DNA of 64,000 bases from Diogma glabrata. Its lineage: Eukaryota; Arthropoda; Insecta; Diptera; Cylindrotomidae. Shown in pieces: positions 46,390-56,848 of the stretch. The stretch lies in assembly GCA_963693315.1 (NCBI GenBank), contig OY856187.1, positions 382,951,711 through 383,015,710 of the forward strand, given 5' to 3'. A model generated the notes under the pieces. It was not told the DNA's origin, searched no databases, and was given only the letters and a program-made list of their open reading frames with translations. Position 1 is the first letter of the stretch. Each line of letters starts with the position of its first letter. The position numbers were made by a program, and so were the translations under genes.

Positions 46390-47010
46390 TTTTATTTTTT
46401 TATTTATTTTCACTCGGATATAACGGCCAAACAACTTTCCAGAGCTCCTGACAGTCATGGTCAAATTAGTAAATTGCTTTATTTGTTTTTGATAAATGAT
46501 CTTTCGTTTGTACAATTTAAAGTATCAGAACCTTTTGGTGGTTCAGACCATATTTTGATTTCCACTCATCTAAATTTACAAGTTCCCAAACAGTTTCAAT
46601 CTAATCCTAGTCTTATTTGGGTTGCAGATTGGCAGGGGCTTAGAGATATATGTTTAATTCAAACATTTCTGCTTCCAATTTTTCAGAAATAATACACGTG
46701 GGTATGCGCAGGTTTATTCCGATATATGGTTCTGAAGGCTGACCTTTAGGATTCGGGTAAATGTGAAGAAGCAATAAAATTTAAAATAAATTTTCTTTAA
46801 AAAATGGCCAGATACAGCCAATTTCAAAAAAGTTGCTAACATGAATTCAACAAATGCTCATTAATTTAATATTATGAGCTTCTTAAGTCGTTACTTAATG
46901 AAAGACAATGCGATTTTTGTAAAGGAAGAGCGACGGGAAATTTACTTTCTTTGTCACACATATCTGGATCTGTCGGTTGAAAACCTTGGTGAGACTTTCA
47001 TTGCTGCTCA
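46390..47010 (+). pseudogene. Jockey/CR1-like LINE endonuclease and RT pieces (plus)
   Basis: Inside the hAT element, opposite strand to the previous piece. 46440-46692: D-S-H-G-Q-I-S-K-L-L-Y-L-F-L, F-G-G-S-D-H-I-L-I-S and V-A-D-W-Q-G-L-R-D, the C-terminal S-D-H block of an AP-type LINE endonuclease and the segment after it. 46905-47010: C-K-G-R-A-T-G-N-L-L-S-L and, after a frameshift, E-N-L-G-E-T-F-I-A-A, the RT block just before motif A. The intervening RT portion is missing here, and the minus-strand piece covers roughly that portion, suggesting an inversion of a single LINE copy. Confidence 0.75.
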
Positions 47011-48095
47011 GCAATTCTAATCTTACTAATGAGCTTGATTCGTTGTATGTTGCTGATTTGAAGGTACACAAATACACTATGGATAAACGCGCGTGTCTGC
47101 CTAGATCAAATCAATTTTACCTGAACAGAGTATTAATAGCAGCCCGTCTTTTTAAGGTTAGAGTGGAAGAGGTAGAGTACAAGATGTAGCTTTTCAAAGA
47201 AATTTTTTTAACAGAATTTAGCATCTCTGGAATGCCTTACTGACGTTGGTCTTCCTTGATAATTGTAATCCACAAAACTTTAAAAATAGCGTTTCTCATA
47301 AAATCTCGTAAAATCCTCAAAGAGAATTGATCAATAGTGATTAACCTTAGATCCCTGGTTAGCATCGTTCTTACGATATTCAGAGATGTTAATCTATATT
47401 TTCTTATGGTTAACACTAAATAATGTTTAAATTTAAAAAACAATACTGAAAGATTATCGGTTAGAGGAGGGGGAGGGGTCCGGACCCGAAACCCCCCCCC
47501 CCCCCCCCTTGTGTGCGCGCCTGCTAAGAGTCAAACGATTGATTTCAAATTTTGCAAATAATATTGTTACGGGTATTGACACCAAATGGGAGGGTGTCAT
47601 ACCAAAAAATTTAAATTTTTTCTTTATAATGGCCACAACAAAACCTGTCAACTTTAAGTGGCCGGGGGCACCCCTTAGAGTTGACCAATTGATTTCAAAT
47701 TTTACACATAATATTTTTATGGGTATTGACACCAAATGGAAGGGTCTCGTACAAAAAATTTAAATTTTTCTTTGTGATGGCCACAACCAAACCTCTCAAC
47801 TTTAAGTGGCCGGGGGCACCCTTTAGAGTTGAACGATTGATTTCAATTTTTACACATAATTTTTTTATGGGTATTGACACGAAATGAGAGGGTGCCGCAC
47901 AAAAACTAAAAAAGTTTTTTTTTAAGGTCCAGAACAAAGTTTCTCAACTTTAAGTGGCCGGAAGCACGTCTTAGAATTGACCGATTGATATCAGATTTTG
48001 CAAATAATATTTATATGGGTATTCACACGAAATGGGAGGGTGCCGCAAACTGTACAATGAAAAAAAAAGTTCTAGTGTAATCTAAGGGCCACCCT

Positions 48096-49534
48096 AATAT
48101 ACACTATCGCAGTTTAATTTAAATTATATATTGTTTTGCAAAAGGATCCTTAAATACAATTTTATTTAATTTCTTAAATACTCAAGGTAAATCCAAAATC
48201 TTTTACAAAGAAAACTCGAGAAATTCTGAGAATAATCTACGTCACTTATTTGCATTTATTTTATTGTTTTTTTTATCCTTCTTGGAATTTGTAACACATA
48301 TTTTGCTGAAATATTGTATGTATAGGGTAAATTGAGGTCAACTACAATTTTGTACAAAATGCCTGAACTTATGCCTGAACAAAAAACAAGAAATGGACTT
48401 GGTTCACTTGTATTCTGAGCCCTCTACTTAAAGAAAACACGTTTCGAAAGACGCTAGGCTTGATTAAATTAGACCATGATGGTAAACTACTGGGCTGCTT
48501 TGAACAAATCGATTGTACTTTACCTGTTTACCTCTAATGATGGTTTAACTAATACATTGTTAACCGGAGGGGTATAATGTTTGCAGATAATCTCAGTTAG
48601 TGAAAACTTAAACTGAGGAGTAAAACTTAACAGTTTTAAGAAGTCGTATTTTGTGTTTTTCTGCAATTTAAAGAATCAACATCTATCTTACTTCGTCCTT
48701 CTAATATTGTTGAAGTATTTTGTCAATCTGCTGGAGTCTACACAGTTTTTGGCTTGCAAGAATTTTACTCTCGAAAAGTTTAGGGATGTAATCAACGGTT
48801 CTGAGTATTAGGTGCCCGATTCAAATTAGGTGCCCGATTGGGCCTCTCACGCCAAGGATTCCCTTTGAAAGATCTCTAAATAGTTATAGGCTGGTGATCA
48901 TTCCCTTATAAAAACGTTCCATATTAAATCTTGAAACGGTTTACTTGGATATGCCTTTGACTTATAAATGAAGTGATACCCCATCTATCATCTTCATTGA
49001 CCCGGTAGAACATATTCTAAAAGTGCTTAGTATAACTTTTGCATCGTGTGACGCTAGTACCACAGTTTTGATGTTGTTCTTAAAGTGGCCCTATATATAT
49101 TTACTACCAGATATTATGTTTTAGACAATGCTATTAGGACGTGCTGAACATTTATTTTCGCCAAGGCCCTCTCGGATTCATCACGGATAAAATTCAAGGT
49201 GCACTTCTGCACCATAGTTTTTAAGGCGCAATATTGGTTTCAATTGCTTCTTGGCCGGTAGTTATTTCGGAAGCTTTCGCTTCCCATATCCCATATCCCA
49301 ATAATCGCTCATGCCCTTCTACGACTGTTGCTTTTCCGATTCGTACACAGTATTTGTATAAAAAATCTGGCTAACGATGCTCTCTATAAACCGAAATGTG
49401 GTTTCTTAAATTTACTTTCCTTAATCCTTAAATTTAGAGCTGTCTGTGTCCTTATCCAAAGGAATGAAGTGGTGAAACTTGTGAGGATTGATATATCATA
49501 TACTATATTATCAATTGTAATGAACACTCCTCAT
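48096..49534. other. Unassigned stretch
   Basis: 48350-49530 is less A+T-rich than the average and has several short open segments (49328-49540 is 70 residues), as in a decayed coding element, but I could not recognise any domain on either strand. Confidence 0.4.
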
Positions 49535-49775
49535 TCCTGATAATGGAATCACCATCAGGAACATTTGAGGAGTTGCGTGCCTTGAGATTAAATTTCCGAC
49601 TAGCGGAGTCTGTGAGTTCAATTATGCCTTTCCTCAGCTTATCACAAATGCTGAATTGCACGAATAAGTTTCACTAGAAGACTCATTAAAATGAGCAAAA
49701 AATAGAGACGACCTCAAAAATCGTAAGAACCAAAACCATCACCCACACCACATCAAATATAATTATTACATTTAA
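49535..49775. repeat. Dispersed repeat B, copy 1
   Basis: Pairs with 62473-62640. Shared blocks: TTCCTGATAATGGAA, GCGTGCCTT, CTGTGAGTTC, TTTCCTCAGC and CACATCAAATATAATTAT. Copy 1 carries about 70 extra bases in the middle. Nature unknown; non-coding. Confidence 0.75.
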
Positions 49776-49799
49776 AAATTAAAATGTTTCACCTACTCC

Positions 49800-50060
49800 A
49801 TCATTTGTAATTGATTCAACTTTCTATAGCACCAAAACCACAGGTGATTGTTGAACAATATCAATAACAATATAATAAAAATCGTTGCCCTAAAGACACA
49901 GACGATTGTGGAATAAAAATATTACTAATACATCCAAATAATAGCAAATCGCTGCGCCAATGGTACTGGCGATTATTGAACTTGACTAATAAATCAATAT
50001 ATTAGTCAATCGTTGTGCCCCTTATACACCACAAACAATATTAAAAAAGCTTGTTGCTTT
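49800..50060. repeat. Degenerate tandem repeat
   Basis: Three or four diverged blocks of the form AATCGTTGC...CAC...GCGATTATTGAA, spaced roughly 50-75 bases (near 49835, 49885, 49950 and 50010). They loosely resemble the AATCGTAAATGTTG repeats at 4190-4660. Confidence 0.45.
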
Positions 50061-50494
50061 TTAATTATTAAATCACTCACAAATACTAAACAAATAATTG
50101 TATCTCGTTCACGGATGGATAAATAATATTTATAGAACTAAAAAGTTCAATTCTTACTGTATTTCAAAAGTTCAATTTACACTAAAAAAAATTTTTAAAG
50201 TTCAGTTTTTACGTACGACTGCCATTTATAAAAAAAACATATAAGATTTTTTAAAATTAAATTTTAATTTAACAACAAATACAAACCATTTTCTAATTAT
50301 TTTAACACAATTAAACTATTAATTTAGCTAAATAAATTTTACTATTAATTTAACCAAAGTTTCTAAGTAATTTCAATTTTAATTAAACTATAGGTTTAAC
50401 ACTATTGTGAAGAAGTTTTAAAACAAATAAAATTGCCTCATATTGAGTTGAATTTAACTATCCACAAACTGCCGTAAAATGTACACTCGTACAA

Positions 50495-50640
50495 GTATAT
50501 TATGTCCAAAAAAATTAACGAAAATCAAAAAAAAATTGACCGACAAAAATCCACTGAACTCCCTTGATGAAATAACGAGTTCAGTGGGTTTTTTTCGTTC
50601 AATTTTTTTCTTTTTGATTTTCGATATTTTTTTTAGAACG
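50495..50640. repeat. ~145-bp hairpin
   Basis: CCACTGAACTC (50551) pairs with GAGTTCAGTGG (50578). Pairing extends outward through AAAAATTGA/TCAATTTTT and CGAAAATCAAAAA/TTTTTGATTTTCG to about 50500 and 50635. Short central loop. Likely a MITE. The ORF at 50454-50945 runs through it and is not a gene. Confidence 0.8.
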
Positions 50641-50644
50641 GAAC

Positions 50645-51695
50645 GGACGTTGTTTACATCGATAGCCTCTGATCGATAAAACCAACATATCAACGCAGAT
50701 GTTAAATTATTTGAGCAACAACCGCTTCGTAGCACAATAAGCGAATGCGCACCTACTTCCACTTGCGATAGTAGTGCCGCACTCTGCACAACGTATTCTG
50801 GTTGACAGTCAATAATCCCAACTCCAACTGTGGTAACCCAGCATGTCATAAACTGGTAGATCAACCCAAACTTAACTATTCCTAGCTTCCTTGTACTTAA
50901 CATAGTCAGAGAATTGTCCTCTGTTAAGATTGACACACTTATCACCAGTGTCAGGTATTAGTTGGTGTTGCTTTTTACGATTTGGGTGGTTTGATTTTTT
51001 TCCTTGGCTGCCGTACAGTGTTGTGGAGTCTGATCCGCGTCTTGCGTACTGTTCCAGGAAAAAAGTGTGTCTCTTCCGGGCTCAGGCTATCTTAAGCGCT
51101 CTGGAAACAGCATTTTGCGAAGAATCTCAGGCGCTACCAAGATCGGGCCCCAGGTGAGACTTTAAAACTCTTCTTAATTTAAAACCGCAAAGGTAAGAAA
51201 GGTGCTTCAGACCTATTCCTCATGGGGTTTACGATCTTTTGTACCTTAGTTGGGTGGAAATTCTTAACTACTGCGAGAGGGTCGTGAGTGACGAAGTGAC
51301 ATGAACCGGATCTTTTCAACCCCTGATACGTCTTCTCAATGAGGTCATGACCACCAAGTGTTACGGTCAAGTAGTCTAACTGTAGTAGTCTATCTCTTCG
51401 AAAATTCTTATCATTGGAGCGTAGCCTGTTAGAGGGCAGGAATGGCGCAGACCAGTGGACGTTAACAAGGAAATGATTCGTCTATCATTTCGTTTTCGAT
51501 TTTGTTGTTTTTTTCGGAATCAGCTCGATTATTCTGCTGCCTATCCCAATGGTTTTTCTCGCTTATCTTTTCTTCCTTTATTTTTTTTTAAATATATATA
51601 TACATATTTTTGGCTCCTTATGTTTTTTGTGTTTGATCTTGGTTTATTTTGCTCTTTTATATTTATTGATTTTAATTTGATTTTCTTTTTTTTGT
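50645..51695. other. Higher-G+C unassigned stretch
   Basis: 50690-51480 is visibly richer in G+C than its surroundings and has unique-looking sequence without recognised domains (ORFs 50930-51157 and 51179-51370). It leads into the SINE head, so it may be part of a retroelement. Confidence 0.4.
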
Positions 51696-51698
51696 CTG

Positions 51699-51775
51699 GC
51701 CCGGCTATTTCAGTCGGTAGAACCTGAGAGTCATTCGGGGCTTGGGTTCGAGCCCGGCTCTCATGACATATCTTA
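51699..51775 (+). mobile_element. tRNA-derived SINE head
   Basis: GCCCGGC acceptor-like start; a box A-like ATTTCAGTCGGTAG; a good anticodon stem CCTGA/TCGGG around the loop GAGTCAT; a box B GGTTCGAGCCC in a T-arm with TTGGG/CCCGG. The 3' acceptor strand does not pair and no CCA context exists, so it is not a working tRNA gene. It resembles tRNA-Lys in the 5' half. The body after it (to about 52000) is non-coding; the 3' end is not determined. Pol III promoter boxes A and B are therefore present. Confidence 0.8.
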
Positions 51776-52226
51776 ATTTTTTATGATTCTCAGGAAGAAT
51801 TTAGTCAGCCGGAGTTCCTCCTTTGGTCCTGTCCTGTAATACTCCTCAAACCTCGTACTACGTTTTGTATGTAGCTGCGGTGAACTTCTATGTTTAATAC
51901 TGGCACAATGTGAGTTCTCGTCTTGATTTTTATTGCAATGGCATGGCCTGGCAAGACGGTAAGTTAATAGTTCGGTTCTACCTTTTAAGTGATTTTTTGT
52001 TTTACTGTTATTATTGTCTTTAAATTTGTTCTTGCGAGTATAACAAGATATAATGACCGATTAAGATCTCGATTTCAGAAGTTTGAATAACTTAGCAAGA
52101 CATTTTACACTTACAAGTTGCCAGGTACCCAGGTGGCTCCGTGCGGAACTTCGGTGTTGGAGTGGACCATCAGCCAGATCATTGGAACCAGCCGCATGAT
52201 ATGTTAGGCGTTAAAGCTGGACTATG

Positions 52227-52575
52227 TAATGAAGCGCTGCTTCGTTGAAAATCAACGAAGTGGCATAGCAGGTCGCGTACCTAGCGAGGTTATTTTTTTT
52301 TTGCCCTAGACTAGCTGCAGCCTATGGGGTCGAGAGAAGAACACCTGCTGCTCCAGTACAAATAACTGAACTTGTACGCGAATTACGAGATAAAAACAGA
52401 TGTAAGAAGAAAAACAAGTGAACTAAACAGACTCTGGCGACCCCCCGTCCAACCACGTCCAACCCCATAAGTTGATACACATTCACACGTTTCGCACCTT
52501 AGACACTCATACACACACACACACACACATACACACTCGTACATGCATACACACCATCTACCGTACCCACATACG
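52227..52575. repeat. Dispersed repeat A, copy 2, with (CA)n microsatellite
   Basis: Matches 2407-2784 (see there). The tail 52500-52575 is a CA-rich microsatellite with an (AC)9-like run. Related CA/CTCA-rich sequence and the CTCACCCCATGATATT block reappear at 53255-53360, so copy 2 may be interrupted between 52580 and 53250. The minus-strand ORF at 52383-52649 is translated microsatellite. Confidence 0.75.
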
Positions 52576-53254
52576 CTCATGCATACATATACACATACAC
52601 CACTTTCATCAACGTAGTCACGGCGCATACTGAAAATAAAATGAAACAATAAATTCCCATAGAACTTTTATTATTCTTAATATACCAATATATCCCTATT
52701 GAAGGTTGTATTTTACTTCCCGAGATATATAAACATAAATGATTGATAATAATATACCCCATATATCATTGATAACAGAAAATATGATTATTATTACTCC
52801 GCATGTTCGTATATCAAAATACCAACGGCATTGATTAACTTTTAAACGCTCTAGAATTTCCATTTTTTTTTGTTCTTTGGTTAGTGTGTTAATAAAATAT
52901 TTGAAATTGTAATTTCTCTACCTACCATTATTATTCAATTCAATTAAGGCAACATTTATATTTAAAATCACTGTTTATCAAAATAAACTAATGAAATACT
53001 TCTTATATTGAACGGTGGTAACCAATAACGACTTCGTTTTCTTGCTATGATAAGAATTCTTAAGCAATTAAATTTCGAAGTAACCGGAAATTATTTGGAG
53101 GTGTAATACATACGAAGAATATCAATAAAATAGCACGTAAATAGGTTTATTACACTTCAATAATAATTTATAATTTTGATTAACACAATAGGGTAACTTT
53201 ATCAAGATAGTTGTTTTAGTATAATAACATTGGTATCGCCAAATAAATTCCTCG

Positions 53255-53480
53255 ACACACATTCACACATTCACGCACCCGCAGTCGCACGTCTACGCAT
53301 TCATTCACCTTAAAAAAATCAAATCAAATCAAACTCACCCCATGATATTGTCCAATCCCAATCCCATTCGTAATCTTTTAGCTGCTCATCATACTTCGAT
53401 AAATCGTCGAATAGTGGCAACCAGCGGAACCGTTAGTCAAAAACAGCTATCTACATAACACCTCTTGTTCCAAGGTGTAG
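53255..53480. repeat. Dispersed repeat A, copy 2 (distal part)
   Basis: CACACATTCACACATTCACG, then (AAATC)n, then CTCACCCCATGATATTG, as in 4030-4060 of copy 1, followed by a GTTCCAAGGTGTAGTTTAAT block similar to the 48-bp repeats at 4190-4660. Confidence 0.55.
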
Positions 53481-55979
53481 TTTAATCCAATAACCAGTAA
53501 AGCAATTTCAAGTTATCGTTTGTTTGCAAATGAAATGGGAACTTCGTTCCTATTCAGTTCTTCACAACATTCCGGTCCGGTCTCTTGTGAATCGCTCACC
53601 ATACCAAATGCAGTACTAGGTGGGTAAGCTTACGATCCTTAGACAACAATTTATAAAAGCCGAGAAATCGCGGGTTCGCATTTTATTATCAAAAAAAAAT
53701 TAGTACAGTTGGTGGATTTATACAATTTTTGTGTTTTTATTCTTGTCTATACTTTTCTTTTCTTTATTTAATTTAAAACAATTAATAAATTTATTTTAGT
53801 TTAGACTAATCCCATTAGATAAATACAGGTAATTTGGTCTCTTATTTTTTTTTGTTATGCAAAAAAAAATTTAGGATTTACGAAACACCGTTCAATAACG
53901 GTATAAATTGCACTGTATTTTTCTGTAGCGATGATTTTTCAGTTTAGAGTACATTCACAAAACTGTATATTTCTTTATACTAATAACATATAGGTAATTT
54001 TCTTTTTTTTTTATATTACAATTGATTTAACTAAAGCTTGAGTTCCACAAAAAAAAATTTAAACTGATTTGACAATACACACAAATAATACTTTTTGCTT
54101 TATCGGTGACTAACATATAATTAATTTATTATTTATTTTATTTCTTTGGTTATATTTCCGTTCGATTAATTTAACTAAGATAGAGCTAAGCAATTTTGCG
54201 CTTTTTCCAGGTGCTTGACTTCACAAAAACCAATAAAAAGACTGACTGCACAGAGTACACAGATAATGGGCCCGATTCAGTAAAATCTTTTATCGAAAAT
54301 ATCTTTTATTCTTCTATTTTTTGTATGAAATTTTATTTTCCAGTTATAAAATTCCATACAAAAAATAAAAGAATAATAGAAATTTTCGATAAAAGATTTT
54401 ACTGAATCGGTTCAATATTTTTCTACTACTTGTTTAGGACAATGCGAAATGCACGAAACATACACAATTTTTTCTCTGAATACTTCTTGTTCTTTCACTA
54501 AAATAAGCACTAATTTAACTCAAGGTAGGCATAGAAAATTATAACTTAAACATCAAAATTGTGCTATTGCTTTTCACATCTAATAAACAACTTTGTTTTT
54601 AAGATAATAACTCAATTCATATTGATTTTCAACCAAAAAAGACAAAAAAAAATGTCTGCCATAACGCACCAATTCCTAATTTCCATCTCAGCTCCGTAAA
54701 TATCCTACTGCCAGTCCACTGAGAGTGAATCCATTCCCCAAAATTGCAAATCGGCCTAATTACCTTTAGTTTTTGATCGAAATATTTTTTTTTTGCTTCT
54801 AAATTGCATTCTTTTTAGTTGTAGGTTAAAGCAAGCAAAAAAATGTATGCCACAACAATCGCCACGTAGACGTCAACAAAAACAAACAGCTGTTGATTAT
54901 CAGACAAGAAATCGACTAAGAGACCTCTATAGTTTCAATCGCGTATTTATAAGCAAAATCCCGTCGTTTTTACATCACAAATCAATAAACACAATAAGTT
55001 TATTTATAGGACATTTTCTTTCGGTAAATGTGTACCCGCTTAAAGTGTCTTCACTGTACTAAAATTGGTGAATAATTATAAACAGAAACATGGATTACGA
55101 CACGATTGTAGGACATCTACATGGGAATAGCGCAAGTTATTGTACAACTGTTCTATGCTAATTTTATAGTGATCAACGATCACAAATTGAATAAAGGAAA
55201 TTGCATTGAGAAATATCACACAGCTATTTTATGTTCATTTTTTTAAACGAAAACTATTGTAGATGGCAACTACTGTTTGAGTTTAAGAAAATATGGTTAA
55301 AGGAAAAATGTAAACAACCATGAATGTTTCTGTTACTGTAAATTTAATGGGTTGTGGAAAAGTAGTGCATGTCTAAATCAGGAAATTACTCAACTGCTTC
55401 GTTGATCACCAGCCTACTTCGTAACAACTAGTTTGGCCACGTTCAAAGAGCACAAGGAAAGTTCAAACATTTCAGAATGTACCGCGTCTAATATTATAGG
55501 AGTATGATCTTACGCAACATAGAATTTTTTTTTAAAGATCCTAAGTATCGTTCCCATTCCAAACTTGTTGTGTAGAGGGTAACAACCGGTTAACGGTTAA
55601 CAATAAAAAACGAGAACAATTTTGTATTAATTGAGAATCAGTATATTGAATCGTAATTGATAAGAATTCACTCATATATTCTGCTGCCACAATATTTAAA
55701 CAGACAACAATAAAATTGAAATCAATAAAGAATTTCTATGTTCATTGTCATTTTTATAAAAATAAATTCTTGTTTGCTTCAATTTATTTAAATAAAAAAA
55801 ATTATAAAAATAAAACGTTTTTTTTCTGTAATAAAATTATTATAATTGATGCCATCATTTCACATGAAATCAGGGATTTTTTTTTCTTATCTTAAGCAAA
55901 CATAGAAATAATATTATAATTTTAATTTACAATTTATGTTAATCTCAATTTTTTTCTTTTCAATAATTATGTCCCCCAG
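53481..55979. other. A+T-rich sequence upstream of the host exons
   Basis: Probably intron (or upstream region) of the gene at 55980-56848. I searched by eye for the preceding exon (family N-terminal tryptophan/cysteine blocks) and did not find it. It contains the 146-bp MITE at 54268. The ORF at 54793-55062 has no domain. Confidence 0.45.
54268..54413. mobile_element. 146-bp palindromic MITE (GGGCCCGATTCAG ends)
   Basis: GGGCCCGATTCAGTAAAATC, then TTTTATCGAAAAT, at the left pairs with the inverted copy ending at 54413 (two mismatches near the tip). The inner TCTTTTATTCTTCTATTTTT and TATGAAATTTTATTTTC blocks also pair, so the entire sequence folds on itself. The class is not assigned. Confidence 0.88.
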
Positions 55980-56848
55980 ATAATAATTGCAAGGACCGCG
56001 AAACCTTACAACATTTGTGTGAGCAGATACCTGGAGATGCTCTCCTCTTTAGTATGTTTAAAATTGATGCAGAACCAGTTAAATGTCCTTTAAAAGGTTT
56101 GTATGGATAACAAAATGTAATCAAAAGTAAATGGTAATAATTTTGTTTTTTTTACTTTTTTTCTAGGACCATTTTCATTTACATATAATCGGGGAAATGG
56201 AGAGTGTCGGGGTCCTGTGTCAAACATAGATAGTTGCACGGAAGATAGTCGACTTTTGTTAAGTTTTCAAGCGTGTCCCGATGTTGTCGGGACAGAAAGT
56301 ACAAGTATGTCGAATTATATTCTCCTAAGTTTGTTCTAGAAAAACATAACCTTAATCTTAATTTTAGTTGAAGAGTTGACTTGTCTTGCAACATGGAAGG
56401 ATGGAAACGCTCGTTATTTAGTCGGGTTAGTTAATCCAATAAATAATCATCATTCAGTTTCCAATGAGGAGCGTTACCGGTGTTTTGTCTATGAGAAATC
56501 GCAGTCTGGTGGTAAGTTATTTGGTAATTGAACTCTTTTGCTAAATTAAATTATAATTTTTTTCTCTTTTCTTCTTTTTTTATAAAATCTTCAAAAGATG
56601 CAGAATATAAATTAGCACAATCTGGTGACGCAACATGTAATGGACTTGATAGTGCTGAGGTAATAAATTGTATGAGTAGCGTGGGATTATCAAAGATTAA
56701 TAATAATGTTTTTAATTCAGGTTGGCTCGAGAATAATGACACTAAGAAAAGCTCCGCCAGCTGAACGATGTGATTTTCCACCTTGGTTTAAAGGACCAAA
56801 ACATTGGCATGCCTTAATGGGAAATGCTGGGTATACCTTTCATCAAAG
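55980..56848 (+). CDS. Host gene, five internal exons: cysteine-rich arthropod protein (DUF7042-7045-like)
   Basis: Exons 55980-56096, 56167-56304, 56368-56511, 56598-56659 and 56721-56848, each with AG acceptor and GT donor; introns are 70, 63, 86 and 61 bp. Phases agree across all four joins and there are no stops over 589 coding bases. Landmarks in order: C-K-D-R-E-T-L-Q-H-L-C and G-D-A-L-L-F-S-M-F; G-P-F-S-F-T-Y-N-R-G-N-G-E-C-R; I-D-S-C-T-E-D-S-R-L-L-L, F-Q-A-C-P-D-V; E-L-T-C-L-A-T-W-K-D-G; R-Y-R-C-F-V-Y-E; A-Q-S-G-D-A-T-C-N-G-L; C-D-F-P-P-W-F-K-G-P-K-H-W-H. I recognise this as a conserved insect family of secreted or membrane-anchored, cysteine-rich proteins; domain numbers (DUF7042 to DUF7045) are from memory and the function is unknown. 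Signal peptide, first exons and C-terminal exons are not in the recognised sequence. A BEL/Pao element lies antisense after the last exon. Confidence 0.88.

Larger units (their letters stand above)
44793..47523. mobile_element. hAT-type element, 2.73 kb, nested in the foldback element
   Basis: Ends CAGGGGCGCACACA (44793-44806) and, inverted, CAGGCGCGCACACA (ending 47523), 13/14 identical. An exact 8-bp duplication CTAAGAGT lies at 44785-44792 and 47524-47531, the hallmark of hAT insertion. Joining the flanks restores an uninterrupted 148-bp unit of the host foldback element. Homopolymer G and C runs of about 10 and 19 sit just inside the two ends. No hAT transposase is seen; the interior instead contains LINE pieces in both orientations. 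ORFs at 45023-45211 and 44870-45055 have no motif. Confidence 0.92.
43438..48095. mobile_element. Foldback element with arms of 148-bp tandem repeats
   Basis: The outer ends are inverted copies: AGGGTGGCCCTTA at 43438 and TAAGGGCCACCCT ending at 48095. The flanks TATATACACT and AATATACACT form a 9/10 direct repeat (possible target duplication). The left arm is about 5.4 head-to-tail copies of a ~148-bp unit (CGTGTGAATACCCATA-type landmarks at 43493, 43640 and 43788, then near 43937 and 44086). Each unit carries GCCACTTAAAGTTGAGA, TTGTGGCCATTACAAAG, ACACCCTCCCATTTCG and TGAAATCAATCGGTCAA. At 44239 the orientation flips (GTGTCAATA-TTTCGAG-TATTGACAC), and about 7.5 inverted units follow, split by the hAT insertion at 44793-47523. 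ORFs in the arms repeat with the unit and are not genes. Confidence 0.93.

Noticed and set aside
48350..49540. Possible decayed coding element
   Set aside because: Composition hints at former coding sequence, but no motif could be matched in any frame, so no family is claimed.
50454..50945. 163-residue minus-strand ORF
   Set aside because: Its end is the arm of a hairpin and the rest has no recognisable motif; likely chance or retroelement debris.
51699..51775. Functional tRNA gene
   Set aside because: The 3' acceptor strand does not pair with the 5' strand and the D-stem has a mismatch; fits a SINE head or tRNA pseudogene.
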